Source: Dyella jiangningensis | GTDB taxonomy: Bacteria > Pseudomonadota > Gammaproteobacteria > Xanthomonadales > Rhodanobacteraceae | Reading direction: 5' to 3' | Length of the DNA stretch: 64,000 bases | Assembly: GCF_003264855.1 (NCBI RefSeq) | Contig: NZ_NFZS01000001.1 | Location: 248,001-312,000, forward strand | In this document: positions 35,462-43,555 of the stretch, piece after piece | Numbering within the stretch: the first letter of the stretch is position 1 | How the letters are laid out: every line of letters begins with the position of its first letter | Made by a program: the position numbers and the translations under genes | Notes under the pieces: generated by a model | The model's input: only the letters and a program-made list of their open reading frames with translations | The model's database searches: none | Told to the model about the DNA's origin: nothing

Positions 35462-37360
35462 TTGAAAGCCTCGCGTCTCGCTTCCGCCATCCTCGCTTCG
35501 GCCTTTGGCCTGGGCAGCTTCGCCGCACTCGCCGATGTGCCCGCGCCGCAGGACATTCCGTTCGACGGCGTGTTGAAGATCCATGTCGATGCCACCGACA
35601 TCGCGCATCGCGTGTTCCGCGTGCACGAAGTGGTGCCGGCGAAGCAGGGCCCGCTCACGCTGCTGTATCCGCAGTGGCTGCCAGGCAACCATTCGCCGAC
35701 CGGTTCGATCGACAAGCTGGCGGGCCTGGTGGTGAAGGCGAACGGCAAGGTGATCCCGTGGAAGCGCGATCCACTCAACGTGTTTGCGTTCCACGTCGAC
35801 GTGCCCGAAGGCGCGAACAGCGTGGACGTGGAATTCCAGTTCCTCTCCGCGCAGGACACCCGCCAGGGCCGCGTGGTGATGACGCCGGAAATGCTCAACC
35901 TGCAGTGGAATTCGGTGTCGCTGTATCCGGCCGGCTACTTCGCCAGCCGCATCAAGGCCGAGACCACCGTGACCTTCCCGGCCGGCTGGCAGTACGGCAG
36001 CGCGCTGGAAATGGCCTCGCGCAGCGGCGACACGGTGAGCTTCAAGCCGATCGACTATGACGACCTGGTCGATTCGCCGATCTACGCCGGCAAGTACTTC
36101 AAGCGCGTGGATCTCGACCCGGGCGCGAAGACGCCGGTATTCATCAACATCGTGGCGGACGATCCGAAGTTCCTGGAGATCAAGCCCGAGCAGTTGAAGG
36201 TGCACCAGAACCTCGTGCAGCAGATGTACAAGCTGTACGGCGCGCACCACTACAACCACTACGACTTCCTGTTCTCGCTGAGCGACAAGATGTCGGGCAA
36301 CGGCCTGGAGCACCACCGTTCGAGCGAGAACGGCGTGGGCACCGGCTACTTCACCGAGTGGGACAAGAACGTCGTCATGCGCGACCTGCTCTCGCATGAG
36401 TTCAATCACTCGTGGGACGGCAAGTATCGTCGCGGCGCCGACCTCACCACGCCGAACTTCAACGTGCCGATGGGCGACTCGCTGCTGTGGGTGTACGAAG
36501 GCCAGACGCAGTTCTGGGGTTACGTGATGGCCGCGCGCTCGGGCCTGTGGAAGCAGGAAGACGCGCTGGACATGCTGGCCAATGTCGCCGCCACCTACGA
36601 CAAGGGTCGTCCGGGCCTGCAGCAGTGGCGCAACATCCAGGACACCACCAACGACCCGATCATCGCGATGCGCCGCCCGCTGCCGTATCGCAATTACCAG
36701 ATGAGCGAGGACTACTACTCCGGTGGCCAGATGATCTGGATGGATGTCGATGGCAAGCTGCGTGACCTCACCGGCAACAAGCGCTCCATCGACGATTTCG
36801 CCAAGGCGTTCTTCGGCATGAAGAACGGCGAATGGGACGTCAACACCTACACCTTCGAAGACGTGGTGAAGACGCTCAACGACATCACGCCGTACGACTG
36901 GACCACCTACCTGCGCGACCGTCTCGACGGCCACGGCCCGCTGATCGGCGGCTTCGAGGCGAATGGCTGGAAGCTGGTGTACAACGACAAGCCCTCGGCC
37001 GTGACCAAGGCGGTGGAAGCACGCATGGGCGGCGCCAACCTCACCTATTCGCTGGGCGTCGCGGTGGGCAAGGGCGGCGACATCGCCGATGTGCTGTGGG
37101 ACGGCCCTGCCTTCAAGGCCGGCCTGTCGCCGGGCATGAAGCTCGTTGCGGTCAACGGCAAGGAATACTCCAGCGACGCCATCAAGGATGCCGTCACCGC
37201 TGCGTCGAAGGACAAGAACCAGCCGGTCGAACTGCTGGTGAAGAACTTCGACGAGTACAAGACGATCCGCATCGATTACCACGACGGCCTGAAGTATCCG
37301 CACCTCGAGCGCATCAACGGCAAGGCCGACCGCCTGTCGGAGCTGTTGAAGGCGCGTTGA
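35462..37360 (+). CDS. Secreted M61 metallopeptidase with PDZ domain (glycyl aminopeptidase family)
   Basis: A 632-residue zinc peptidase. The HEFNHSWDGK motif (His ~312) and the downstream Glu in WVYEGQTQFW match the M61 HExxH...E site. An N-terminal M61 beta domain contains LYPQWLPGNHSPTG, and a C-terminal PDZ domain lies at about 520-610 (LGVAVGKGGDIADV, GLSPGMKLVAVNGKEY). The best start is the TTG at 35462: AGGAG is seven bases upstream and the signal peptide (ending ALADV) follows at once. The in-frame ATG at 35363 has neither feature. Confidence 0.88.
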   Translation: MKASRLASAILASAFGLGSFAALADVPAPQDIPFDGVLKIHVDATDIAHRVFRVHEVVPAKQGPLTLLYPQWLPGNHSPTGSIDKLAGLVVKANGKVIPWKRDPLNVFAFHVDVPEGANSVDVEFQFLSAQDTRQGRVVMTPEMLNLQWNSVSLYPAGYFASRIKAETTVTFPAGWQYGSALEMASRSGDTVSFKPIDYDDLVDSPIYAGKYFKRVDLDPGAKTPVFINIVADDPKFLEIKPEQLKVHQNLVQQMYKLYGAHHYNHYDFLFSLSDKMSGNGLEHHRSSENGVGTGYFTEWDKNVVMRDLLSHEFNHSWDGKYRRGADLTTPNFNVPMGDSLLWVYEGQTQFWGYVMAARSGLWKQEDALDMLANVAATYDKGRPGLQQWRNIQDTTNDPIIAMRRPLPYRNYQMSEDYYSGGQMIWMDVDGKLRDLTGNKRSIDDFAKAFFGMKNGEWDVNTYTFEDVVKTLNDITPYDWTTYLRDRLDGHGPLIGGFEANGWKLVYNDKPSAVTKAVEARMGGANLTYSLGVAVGKGGDIADVLWDGPAFKAGLSPGMKLVAVNGKEYSSDAIKDAVTAASKDKNQPVELLVKNFDEYKTIRIDYHDGLKYPHLERINGKADRLSELLKAR

Positions 37361-37400
37361 TGAGGGGTTTGTCTCTTTCCTGAGAGGCAGGTCCATGCAG

Positions 37401-37436
37401 CGGGGCTCGCGATGATATCGCGAGCCCCGTTTCGTT
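37401..37436 (+). terminator. Intrinsic terminator after the M61 peptidase gene
   Basis: A 13-bp perfect stem (CGGGGCTCGCGAT / ATCGCGAGCCCCG) with a 3-nt loop, followed by TTTCGTTCT. Confidence 0.85.
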
Positions 37437-38209
37437 CTAGCCCTTGTAGGAGCGCACCCGGTGCGCGATTGCTCCCACGGTTGTGCGAGCTGTAACTCCC
37501 TCTCCCTTCGGCGACCCGAAGGTAGTCCCTGTGGGAGAGAGGGTTGGGGAGAGGGTGCGATTCTCGCCCCTGTTCGTCATCACTGCGCAGGCCTGACGAG
37601 CTTTACAACAGCGAAGCTGGTCATCCAGCGACTTTCGCTTTTGATCTTGCGTTTTCGCCAGTTTGTTCGCCTGCGACCGAAGGAAGTCCCCGTGGGACCG
37701 CGGGCTTCCGAGCCGCTGCCGCGGCCCGGGTTACTTTCTCTTGCTTGCCCAAGTCCCACAGGGATTAGCTTCGCGTCAGAAAGTAACCAAAGAGAAAGGC
37801 ACCCTGCGTGGCGCTGTCTGGTCCTGCGACCCAGCCAGTCCGTGAGGGCCGGCCGGGTTTTTCGACCGGACTCCTGCCCGGACGAAACGTGCCCGACATC
37901 CCTGTCGGGCACCCCTGCGGGGCCTGATCGTCCACCCCTCACCGTCACACAGGGGGTTGGGTGACGGCTCGTGCCGCTGCGCGGCACATCGTTTCGCGGA
38001 GCGACGGGCGCGTTTCGTTGTAGGAGCGCACCCAGTGCGCGACCGTGGACCGGCATGCTCGCCGCATTCACGACTGTCGGCACTGCGCAGGACGAGGTAC
38101 GTTGTAACGCTGCGATCGCGCACTGGGTGCGCTCCTACAGGAAAGGGAAGGGTGGAGGCCGCCCGGCGAGCCCAGGGAAGCCCGCATGGGCGCTCGCGCC
38201 CAACTCCGC

Positions 38210-38215
38210 TATACT
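38210..38215 (+). promoter_or_regulatory. -10-like element of the tRNA-Arg gene
   Basis: TATACT lies about 50 bp before the tRNA 5' end in a GC-rich stretch. The matching -35 is poor. Confidence 0.4.
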
Positions 38216-38266
38216 GCGCGTCCGCCGTGCGAAAGAGGCTGTGCCTCGACGCCGTGCAACGCTTAT

Positions 38267-38343
38267 GCGCCCGTAGCTCAGCCGGATAGAGTAGTGGCTT
38301 CCGAAGCCATTGGTCGGGGGTTCGAATCCCTCCGGGCGCGCCA
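38267..38343 (+). tRNA. tRNA-Arg (anticodon CCG)
   Basis: A complete 77-nt cloverleaf including an encoded CCA. Acceptor arms GCGCCCG / CGGGCGC pair fully; the D-arm has AGCTCAGCCGGATAGAG; the anticodon arm is GTGGC-TTCCGAA-GCCAT, giving CCG (reads CGG, Arg); the T-arm contains GGTTCGAATCC. Discriminator base G. Confidence 0.95.
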
Positions 38344-38352
38344 GTCGTGAAG

Positions 38353-38383
38353 AACCCTTCCCGGTTCCGGGGAGGGTTTTTTA
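38353..38383 (+). terminator. Intrinsic terminator after tRNA-Arg
   Basis: AACCCTTCCC pairs with GGGGAGGGTT around a GGTTCC loop and is followed by a T-rich run. It starts 10 bases after the tRNA CCA end. Confidence 0.9.
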
Positions 38384-38503
38384 TTCCCGGGCCGGCATCA
38401 GGGGATGGACGGCGGGTCGGGATTTCCGGCTTCGCCGGGGCTATGGCACACGGTACCGATCGGAGTCGCTTCGCGCCGCGCCGATTCCTCGAATGTTCGA
38501 CTT

Positions 38504-38532
38504 TTGCACAGCCGCCCCGCCCCATATATATT
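38504..38532 (+). promoter_or_regulatory. Promoter of the sulfide-detoxification operon
   Basis: TTGCAC (38504-38509) and TATATT (38527-38532) are separated by 17 bp. The -10 overlaps the palindromic operator, so repressor binding would block polymerase. Confidence 0.6.
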
Positions 38533-38559
38533 CAAATAATCGAATATATGAATATTTGA
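38526..38559. promoter_or_regulatory. BigR/SqrR-type operator
   Basis: A perfect inverted repeat ATATATTC (38526-38533) / GAATATAT (38542-38549) contains ATTC-N8-GAAT, the spacing I recall for SqrR/BigR persulfide-sensing repressors. A second nested repeat TCAAATA / TATTTGA spans 38532-38559. It is AT-rich in a GC-rich genome and ends 10 bp before the first gene of the operon, whose last gene encodes a BigR-type repressor. Confidence 0.75.
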
Positions 38560-38568
38560 GCCATCCCC

Positions 38569-38994
38569 ATGCATCCCTGGCTGCTTTCCGCGATCGGCGG
38601 CGTTCTCATCGGGCTATCGGCCGTGTTGCTGATGGGGGCGCTTGGGCGCATTGCGGGGATCAGCGGCATCGCCGGCGGGCTGGTCGTCGGTGCGGGTGAT
38701 CGCGCTTGGCGTATCGCGTTCATCGTGGGCCTGGTGGCGGGGCCGTGGTTGCTGCAGTGGTGGCAGGGTGACAGCGGGATCGGTTTGCCGCAGGTGCGCT
38801 GGCCGTGGATGGCCCTCGCCGGTTTGCTGGTGGGGTTCGGCACGCGGTTGGGCGGCGGGTGCACGAGCGGCCATGGTGTATGCGGCATCGCACGCCTGTC
38901 GCCACGATCGCTGCTGGCCACCGCGGTGTTCGTAGCGACCAGCATGGCGACGGCATTCGTGATGCGGCATATGCTGGGAGGGGCTGGTGCATGA
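38569..38994 (+). CDS. YeeE/YedE-family membrane protein, first half (sulfur-compound transport)
   Basis: A 141-residue inner-membrane protein with about four helices. The motif [21 protein letters not shown], with two Cys, is the signature of the YeeE/YedE (TsuA-like) family that carries thiosulfate or related sulfur species. Family members are often about 350 residues; here the protein is split in two, this part plus the next gene, joined by an ATGA overlap. It is the first gene behind a BigR-type operator. Ribosome-site evidence is weak. Confidence 0.85.
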   Translation: MHPWLLSAIGGVLIGLSAVLLMGALGRIAGISGIAGGLVVGAGDRAWRIAFIVGLVAGPWLLQWWQGDSGIGLPQVRWPWMALAGLLVGFGTRLGGGCTSGHGVCGIARLSPRSLLATAVFVATSMATAFVMRHMLGGAGA

Positions 38995-39428
38995 AGGCGT
39001 GGACCGCGTTGCTGGCAGGTGTGCTCTTTGGCCTGGGACTGACCCTCGCCGGCATGACGCAGCCTGCCGTGGTGCTGGGGTTTCTCGATCTGGCGGGCGC
39101 GTGGAATCCGCGCCTGGTGTTCGTGATGGCGGGCGCGGTGGTGACCACCGCGATAGGCTATCGGTGGGTGTGGCGTGGGCAGCGACCCTGGCTCGATGCG
39201 TCGTTCCAGCTGCCTGCCGTGCGTCGAATCGATGGTCGCCTGCTGCTCGGGGCCGCGCTGTTCGGCATCGGCTGGGGTATCGCCGGCTATTGCCCGGGAC
39301 CGGCACTGGCTTCGCTGGGTGCAGGCCTGGCGCCGGTGTTCCTGTTGGTGGCCATGATGGTGCTGGGTTGGTGGTTGGCGGCGAGGCTGCCGGATCGCAA
39401 TGCGGACGCGAATGAGGTGAAGCCATGA
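38991..39428 (+). CDS. YeeE/YedE-family membrane protein, second half
   Basis: A 145-residue inner-membrane protein with about four helices. The second-half motif [15 protein letters not shown] with its conserved Cys is present, and the N-terminus [17 protein letters not shown] is typical. It would pair with the preceding half to form a sulfur-compound channel. Its ATG overlaps the previous stop, and its own stop overlaps the dioxygenase start (ATGA again), so all three are probably translated in step. Confidence 0.85.
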   Translation: MKAWTALLAGVLFGLGLTLAGMTQPAVVLGFLDLAGAWNPRLVFVMAGAVVTTAIGYRWVWRGQRPWLDASFQLPAVRRIDGRLLLGAALFGIGWGIAGYCPGPALASLGAGLAPVFLLVAMMVLGWWLAARLPDRNADANEVKP

Positions 39429-40291
39429 ATCGACCTGACGTAAAGGCGTTTTTCGACGAGTCGACCAACACCTTCAGCTACGTGGTGTGGGATCCGTCCA
39501 CGCGCATGGCGGCGGTGATCGACAGCGTGCTGGATTACGACGCGGCCTCCGGACGCATCCGGCACGATTCGGCGGACGCCATGATCGGCTTCATCGAGTC
39601 GAACGGCCTTACGCTGGAATGGGTGATCGACACCCATGTGCATGCGGACCATCTGTCGGCGGCGCCCTATGTGAAGTCGCGGCTGGGTGGTCGATTGGCG
39701 ATTGGCGAACACATCCGTGAGGTACAGCGGGTATTCGGCGAGCTGTTCAATGCGGGGCCCGCGTTCTCGCGCGACGGCAGCCAGTTCGATCACCTGTTCA
39801 AGGATGGCGAACGTTACACACTGGGCAGCATCGACGCGGTGGCCCTGCACACGCCGGGTCATACCCCGGCATGCATGACGCACGTGATCGGCGATGCCGC
39901 CTTCGTGGGCGATACGTTGTTCATGCCGGACTACGGCACGGCGCGTTGCGACTTTCCCGGCGGCGACGCGCGCACGCTTTATCGCTCGATCCAGCGGATC
40001 TTCGCGTTGCCGCCGTCCACCCGGGTGTTCCTGTGCCACGACTACAAGGCGCCGGGGCGCGATGTGTTTTCCTACGAGACCACCGTGGCCCAGGAATTGA
40101 GCGGCAACGTCCATGTGCGCGAGGGCATCGACGAGCAGGCTTTCGTGCAGCTGCGCGAGAGCCGCGACGCCACGCTGCCGGTGCCGCGCCTGCTGCTGCC
40201 GTCGGTGCAGGTGAACATGCGCGCCGGGCAGTTGCCTGCGGCGGACGACAACGGCATCAGCTACCTGAAGATTCCCCTCAACGCCTTTTGA
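39425..40291 (+). CDS. blh: Persulfide dioxygenase (Blh/ETHE1-like metallo-beta-lactamase fold)
   Basis: A 288-residue cytoplasmic enzyme that oxidises glutathione persulfide to sulfite and glutathione. The metal motif THVHADHLS, the second His in HTPGHTPACM, the Asp in FVGDTLFMPDYGTARCDFPGG and a final His in FLCHDYKAPG are as in ETHE1/Blh. No rhodanese domain is attached. In Agrobacterium and Xylella the bigR operon holds the same enzyme with YeeE-type proteins. GAGGTG lies before the ATG. Confidence 0.92.
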   Translation: MNRPDVKAFFDESTNTFSYVVWDPSTRMAAVIDSVLDYDAASGRIRHDSADAMIGFIESNGLTLEWVIDTHVHADHLSAAPYVKSRLGGRLAIGEHIREVQRVFGELFNAGPAFSRDGSQFDHLFKDGERYTLGSIDAVALHTPGHTPACMTHVIGDAAFVGDTLFMPDYGTARCDFPGGDARTLYRSIQRIFALPPSTRVFLCHDYKAPGRDVFSYETTVAQELSGNVHVREGIDEQAFVQLRESRDATLPVPRLLLPSVQVNMRAGQLPAADDNGISYLKIPLNAF

Positions 40292-40305
40292 CGAAACCGA
40301 TCGCG

Positions 40306-40653
40306 ATGAACCGCTCCGCAAAATCCGCTGCAGTACGACGCCGCAAGCCGACCATCGACACGGCGTCCATGCAGCGTCACGCCGATGAAGCGGTGGCGAT
40401 ACTCAAGGCCATGGGCAGCCCGAACCGGCTCATGCTGTTGTGCGAACTGCTGGAAGGAGAGCGCTCGGTCAACGACCTGGCAACGTCGCTCGACCTGGCG
40501 CAGAGCGCCGTCTCGCAACACCTGTCGCTGCTGCGGCGCGATGGCCTCGTTGCCGGGCGACGCGAGGGACAGTCGATCTACTACGTGATCAGCGACGAGC
40601 GCGTGCACGCACTCATGGCAAAGCTGTTCGACCTGTTCTGCGCGAACGATTGA
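40306..40653 (+). CDS. bigR: ArsR-family persulfide-sensing repressor, BigR/SqrR-like
   Basis: A 115-residue ArsR-type winged-helix repressor (SVNDLATSLDLAQSAVSQHLSLLRRDGLVAGRREGQSIYY). Two cysteines, one in LMLLCELLEGE (about residue 45) and one in LFDLFCAND near the C-terminus, match the positions of the redox pair that forms a disulfide or tetrasulfide in BigR and SqrR. Oxidation by persulfide would release the operator upstream of the operon. It is the last gene of that operon, 14 bp after the dioxygenase. The ATG at 40306 gives a normal length. Confidence 0.88.
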   Translation: MNRSAKSAAVRRRKPTIDTASMQRHADEAVAILKAMGSPNRLMLLCELLEGERSVNDLATSLDLAQSAVSQHLSLLRRDGLVAGRREGQSIYYVISDERVHALMAKLFDLFCAND

Positions 40654-40689
40654 GCCCGCTGCGTCGTTGCGGCGAGCCCGGTCGTCGGG

Positions 40690-40715
40690 CCCTCTCCCCC
40701 TGTGGGGGAGAGGGC
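40690..40715. terminator. Hairpin between bigR and the CsbD gene
   Basis: CCCTCTCCCC and GGGGAGAGGG pair around a short loop between two convergent genes. It belongs to the dispersed CCCTCTCCC element and lacks a good T tract. Confidence 0.5.
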
Positions 40716-40728
40716 TTCCCCGGGACGA

Positions 40729-40935
40729 TCAGTGGTGCCGGATCTCTTTCTCGAAATCCTTGACCTGCTTGTCGGCCTCGTCGCGCGCCATGCCATAGCG
40801 CTCCTGCAACCTGCCCGAGAGATATTCGGCGTTGCCTTCGGCGACCTTCAGGTCGTCATCCGTCAGCTTGCCCCATTGCTTCTTGATCTTGCCGCTGAGC
40901 TGCTTCCAATTGCCCTGGATGGTGTCCTGATTCAT
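40729..40935 (-). CDS. CsbD-family stress protein
   Basis: A 68-residue hydrophilic, charged protein of the CsbD/YjbJ family ([29 protein letters not shown], then [14 protein letters not shown]). These small helical proteins accumulate under general stress in many bacteria; the molecular role is not known. GAGGT lies nine bases before the ATG. A 14-bp palindrome sits 30 bp upstream of the start. Confidence 0.92.
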   Translation of the reverse strand: MNQDTIQGNWKQLSGKIKKQWGKLTDDDLKVAEGNAEYLSGRLQERYGMARDEADKQVKDFEKEIRHH

Positions 40936-40965
40936 TTGGTCTTACCTCATGAAGGTGGAAGAGAT

Positions 40966-40979
40966 GCAATGCGCATTGC
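40966..40979. promoter_or_regulatory. Perfect 14-bp palindrome upstream of the CsbD gene
   Basis: GCAATGCGCATTGC is its own reverse complement and lies in the 5' leader or promoter of the CsbD gene. The remaining ~235 bp to the HdeD gene show no other clear signal. Confidence 0.4.
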
Positions 40980-41214
40980 GGTATCGATTCGAGCAGTGCC
41001 GCAGTTAAGGACGCGTTTCCTTCGTGTCGCTGATGAGTCTTCGCGTTGCCCGGCGGCATGAGATGTGATGCGACGTTCGCGTCACGTCGACATGAAAGAT
41101 GCGTCGATGCGTCTCGGTGTTTCGGGCGACAGCGCTGGGCTGCGCCCAAACACGGGCCGAGACAAAAGACGGCGGCCAAGTGGCCGCTTCCCAAACAGCA
41201 AGGAGGGTCGCGTC

Positions 41215-41766
41215 ATGGCATTTGCATTACGCAAAGGGGTGGGCCGTACCGGTTGGCTGCTGATCATCTACGGGGCGATCTCGATCCTGTTTGGATTGAG
41301 CGCGCTGTTGTGGCCAGGCACTACCGTGATCGCCTTGGCCTGGGCATTCGGCGTGATGTCGCTGGCCGAAGGCATCGTCAGCGTGTTTGCGTTGTTCAAC
41401 CGCGAGGTTGCGATCTCGCGGGGTTGGCTCGTGCTCTATGCCCTCGCGTCCATCGTGTTCGGGCTGCTGGCGATCTGGCATCCGCTGGCGGTGGTGAGCG
41501 TGCTGCTGATCTTCCTCGCGGTATGGCTGATCGTGGCCGGCATCTACCGCATCGTGTTCGCGATCCGCGTGCGCAAGGAGATCGAAGGCGAATGGATGAT
41601 CGCGCTCAGTGGCGTGCTGGCCATTCTCCTGGGCGGTCTGTTCATTGCCTATCCCGGCGCGGGATTGCTCACCATCGCGGTGTGGATCGGAGTGGCGGCG
41701 CTGGTTTACGGCGTGCTGCAGCTGGCGGCCGGCATCCGGTTGCACAAGGTGAAGGCCGTGCTTTGA
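41215..41766 (+). CDS. HdeD-family membrane protein (DUF308)
   Basis: A 183-residue inner-membrane protein with six predicted helices arranged as three similar pairs (LLIIYGAISILFGLSALLWPG, LVLYALASIVFGLLAIWHP, IALSGVLAILLGGLFIAYPG), each ending with a Trp/Tyr-His/Pro turn. That repeat pattern defines the HdeD/DUF308 family, linked to acid resistance in E. coli. AGGAGGG precedes the ATG at 41215. Its neighbour CsbD is also a stress protein, divergently placed. Confidence 0.88.
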   Translation: MAFALRKGVGRTGWLLIIYGAISILFGLSALLWPGTTVIALAWAFGVMSLAEGIVSVFALFNREVAISRGWLVLYALASIVFGLLAIWHPLAVVSVLLIFLAVWLIVAGIYRIVFAIRVRKEIEGEWMIALSGVLAILLGGLFIAYPGAGLLTIAVWIGVAALVYGVLQLAAGIRLHKVKAVL

Positions 41767-41791
41767 AGCGCGCGCAGCGGCCGTAAAAACG

Positions 41792-41815
41792 AAAAGGCGC
41801 CCGAGGGCGCCTTTT
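41792..41815. terminator. Bidirectional intrinsic terminator
   Basis: AAAAGGCGCCC / GGGCGCCTTTT form a stem with T runs on both strands between the convergent HdeD and lipoprotein genes. Confidence 0.9.
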
Positions 41816-41834
41816 CGCTCATGGCGTAAAGCAC

Positions 41835-42440
41835 TCAGCCGCGGACGATGAAATCCTCGCTGGCCACGGTCCGCCCGTTGAGCGAGATCTCCACCTTGTA
41901 CCTGCCCTGCGGCCACGCATTCGGGTTTTCCACCTTGAACGTGGTGACCGCCGGTCCCGTCGTGGCGATGGACTCGCTGGTGGTGCTGAACGGCTGTTCC
42001 TTGCCCTCCACGTAGCTCCACTTGGCATTCAACGTCGCGTTGTCGGTGTTGCCGGTGGTGGCGACGCTCGCGTAGATGTCCTTGTCCTGCGGCTTGAAGC
42101 TGCGCTGCTCGCGGCTGATCGCCAGTGAAGCATCGACCGCGCTGCCGATGGTCACGGAGGTGACCTTGATGTTGTCGGCGGGCTTGAGGCTCGCGGATTT
42201 GCCAGACGTCGTGGCAGGAGCGGGCGTCGTGCCGGTTGGTGCCGGCGTGGTGCTGGGCGCAGGCGTCGGCAATGTCGTGGAGGTCGGCGCCGGTGTGGCC
42301 GGCGCCGGGGCGCTGGCGGCAGGTGCGCCCGGTGGTGGCGTGTTGGTTTGCTGCTCGTCCTTCTTGCCGCACGCGCTGAGCATCAGCAGGCCGGCAAGGG
42401 TCGCGCAGTACAGAGCGGTGTTGCGTGCCTGAATTCTCAT
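41835..42440 (-). CDS. Lipoprotein with Pro/Ala/Thr-rich linker, function unknown
   Basis: A 201-residue predicted lipoprotein: hydrophobic LAGLLMLSAC with a lipobox Cys near residue 24, a linker of about 50 residues built almost only from Pro, Ala and Thr (about 33-80), then a ~110-residue C-terminal beta-rich domain (KVTSVTIGSAVDAS ... GRYKVEISLNGRTVASEDFIVRG) that looks immunoglobulin-like. I do not recognise the family. The long linker suggests reach across the cell envelope. The ATG at 42440 starts the signal peptide; the ribosome site is poor. Confidence 0.7.
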   Translation of the reverse strand: MRIQARNTALYCATLAGLLMLSACGKKDEQQTNTPPPGAPAASAPAPATPAPTSTTLPTPAPSTTPAPTGTTPAPATTSGKSASLKPADNIKVTSVTIGSAVDASLAISREQRSFKPQDKDIYASVATTGNTDNATLNAKWSYVEGKEQPFSTTSESIATTGPAVTTFKVENPNAWPQGRYKVEISLNGRTVASEDFIVRG

Positions 42441-42599
42441 GACTGACCCCGTGGCTGGTGGCGGAACACACACCCGACCGGCGAAGCCGATTGCCGGGCG
42501 CCTCGTATGGGACAGGCTAGTCCCGTGGGACTGAAGCCACGGTTACCGAGCGTCTCACGCGATGCATGACTGGCACGGGTGCAACAAGTGAACATCGCG

Positions 42600-43424
42600 T
42601 TATTGCCGCGCTCCGCGCGGATTGTCCGGCGTTTCCGTCCCCGTGCTGCGATAGGGGTTGATATCCAGGCCACCGCGCCGCGTGTAACGCGCATACACGC
42701 TGAGCTGTTCCGGCCGGCAACGCGCCATCACATCCACGAAGATGCGTTCCACGCATTGCTCGTGGAATTCGTTGTGGTTGCGGAAGGAAACGAGGTAGCG
42801 CAGCAGGCCCTCGCGGTCGATCGGCGCACCGCGATAGCGGATCTGCACGCTGCCCCAGTCGGGCTGGCCAGTCACCGGGCAATTGGAGCGCAGCAGGTCC
42901 GAGACCAGTGTTTCTTCCAGGACGGCAAGCGCGGCATCGGCCTTGAGGTAGTCGGCGCGCGGCGGGCCGTAGTCGCTGATTTCCAGGTCCTGGCCGTCGA
43001 TGGATTCGCCGGCCAGATCGGTGGTGGCATGTCCCTTCGCGCGTGGCTCGGTCAGCAGCACCTGCACGGGTGCGCCGGCGGCGGCGGAGAGATCGCGCAG
43101 CAGCGCCGCCAGCAGGGCGTCGGTGCTGGCCATGCGTTCCTGCGAGAAGCCGTTGAGGTACAGCTTGAACGACTTCGACTCGATGATGTTCGGCGATTCG
43201 GCGGGGATGCGGAATTCGGCCAGCGCGGCCACCGGCTTGCCGCGCGCATCCAGCCAGGAGAGTTCGTAGGCGTTCCAGATGTCGATGCCATGGAACGGCA
43301 GCGGCTGGGTGACGCCGATCTCGTCGCGCTTGGCGCTGCGCGGGATGGGGAAAAGCAGGGCAGGGTCGTAGCGGTCGGCGTAGACGGTAGTCTTGCCGAG
43401 GGGGGAATGTTCGGGGGTACTCAT
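42600..43424 (-). CDS. queF: NADPH-dependent 7-cyano-7-deazaguanine reductase
   Basis: A 274-residue queuosine-pathway enzyme that reduces preQ0 to preQ1. It is the long, two-domain type of QueF: the QueF motif [14 protein letters not shown] is in the N-terminal half and the catalytic Cys in [14 protein letters not shown] in the C-terminal half, followed by the Glu/His pair in [12 protein letters not shown]. Cytoplasmic, single gene. No preQ1 riboswitch was recognised upstream. Confidence 0.95.
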   Translation of the reverse strand: MSTPEHSPLGKTTVYADRYDPALLFPIPRSAKRDEIGVTQPLPFHGIDIWNAYELSWLDARGKPVAALAEFRIPAESPNIIESKSFKLYLNGFSQERMASTDALLAALLRDLSAAAGAPVQVLLTEPRAKGHATTDLAGESIDGQDLEISDYGPPRADYLKADAALAVLEETLVSDLLRSNCPVTGQPDWGSVQIRYRGAPIDREGLLRYLVSFRNHNEFHEQCVERIFVDVMARCRPEQLSVYARYTRRGGLDINPYRSTGTETPDNPRGARQ

Positions 43425-43555
43425 GCCGCCATTCTACCGTCCCTCGCCGTGGGACACCGGTTCACGGCCCCGCACCATGACGATTGGCCCGGTTCATCCG
43501 CCCAGGCGGTTCCTATAGTGTCCGGTGAAGATCCTGGGGAGCTCGAGGAAAACCG

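Larger units (their letters stand above)
37361..38266. repeat. 906-bp gene-free region made of dispersed intergenic repeats
   Basis: Contents in order: a terminator hairpin (37401-37436); a lone REP-like copy (37443-37470); a CCCTCTCCC/GGGAGAGGG inverted element (about 37498-37555); a GC-rich block with three AGTCCC-GTGGGA relatives (about 37519, 37685, and inverted at 37751); an 11-bp inverted repeat GGTTACTTTCT (37729-37739) / AGAAAGTAACC (37778-37788); a hairpin GTGCCCGACA / TGTCGGGCAC (37889-37912); and a REP pair (38017-38046 and 38114-38141). Reading frames across it are long only because of high GC. No protein is supported. Confidence 0.75.

Noticed and set aside
37580-38083. Open frames on both strands in the 37.4-38.2 kb gap
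   Set aside because: The translations follow the repeat units and REP copies, have no ribosome sites and no recognisable domain. The region is better explained as non-coding repeats.
43425-43555. preQ1 riboswitch upstream of queF
   Set aside because: No A-rich tail, pseudoknot pattern or conserved loop could be found in the leader.
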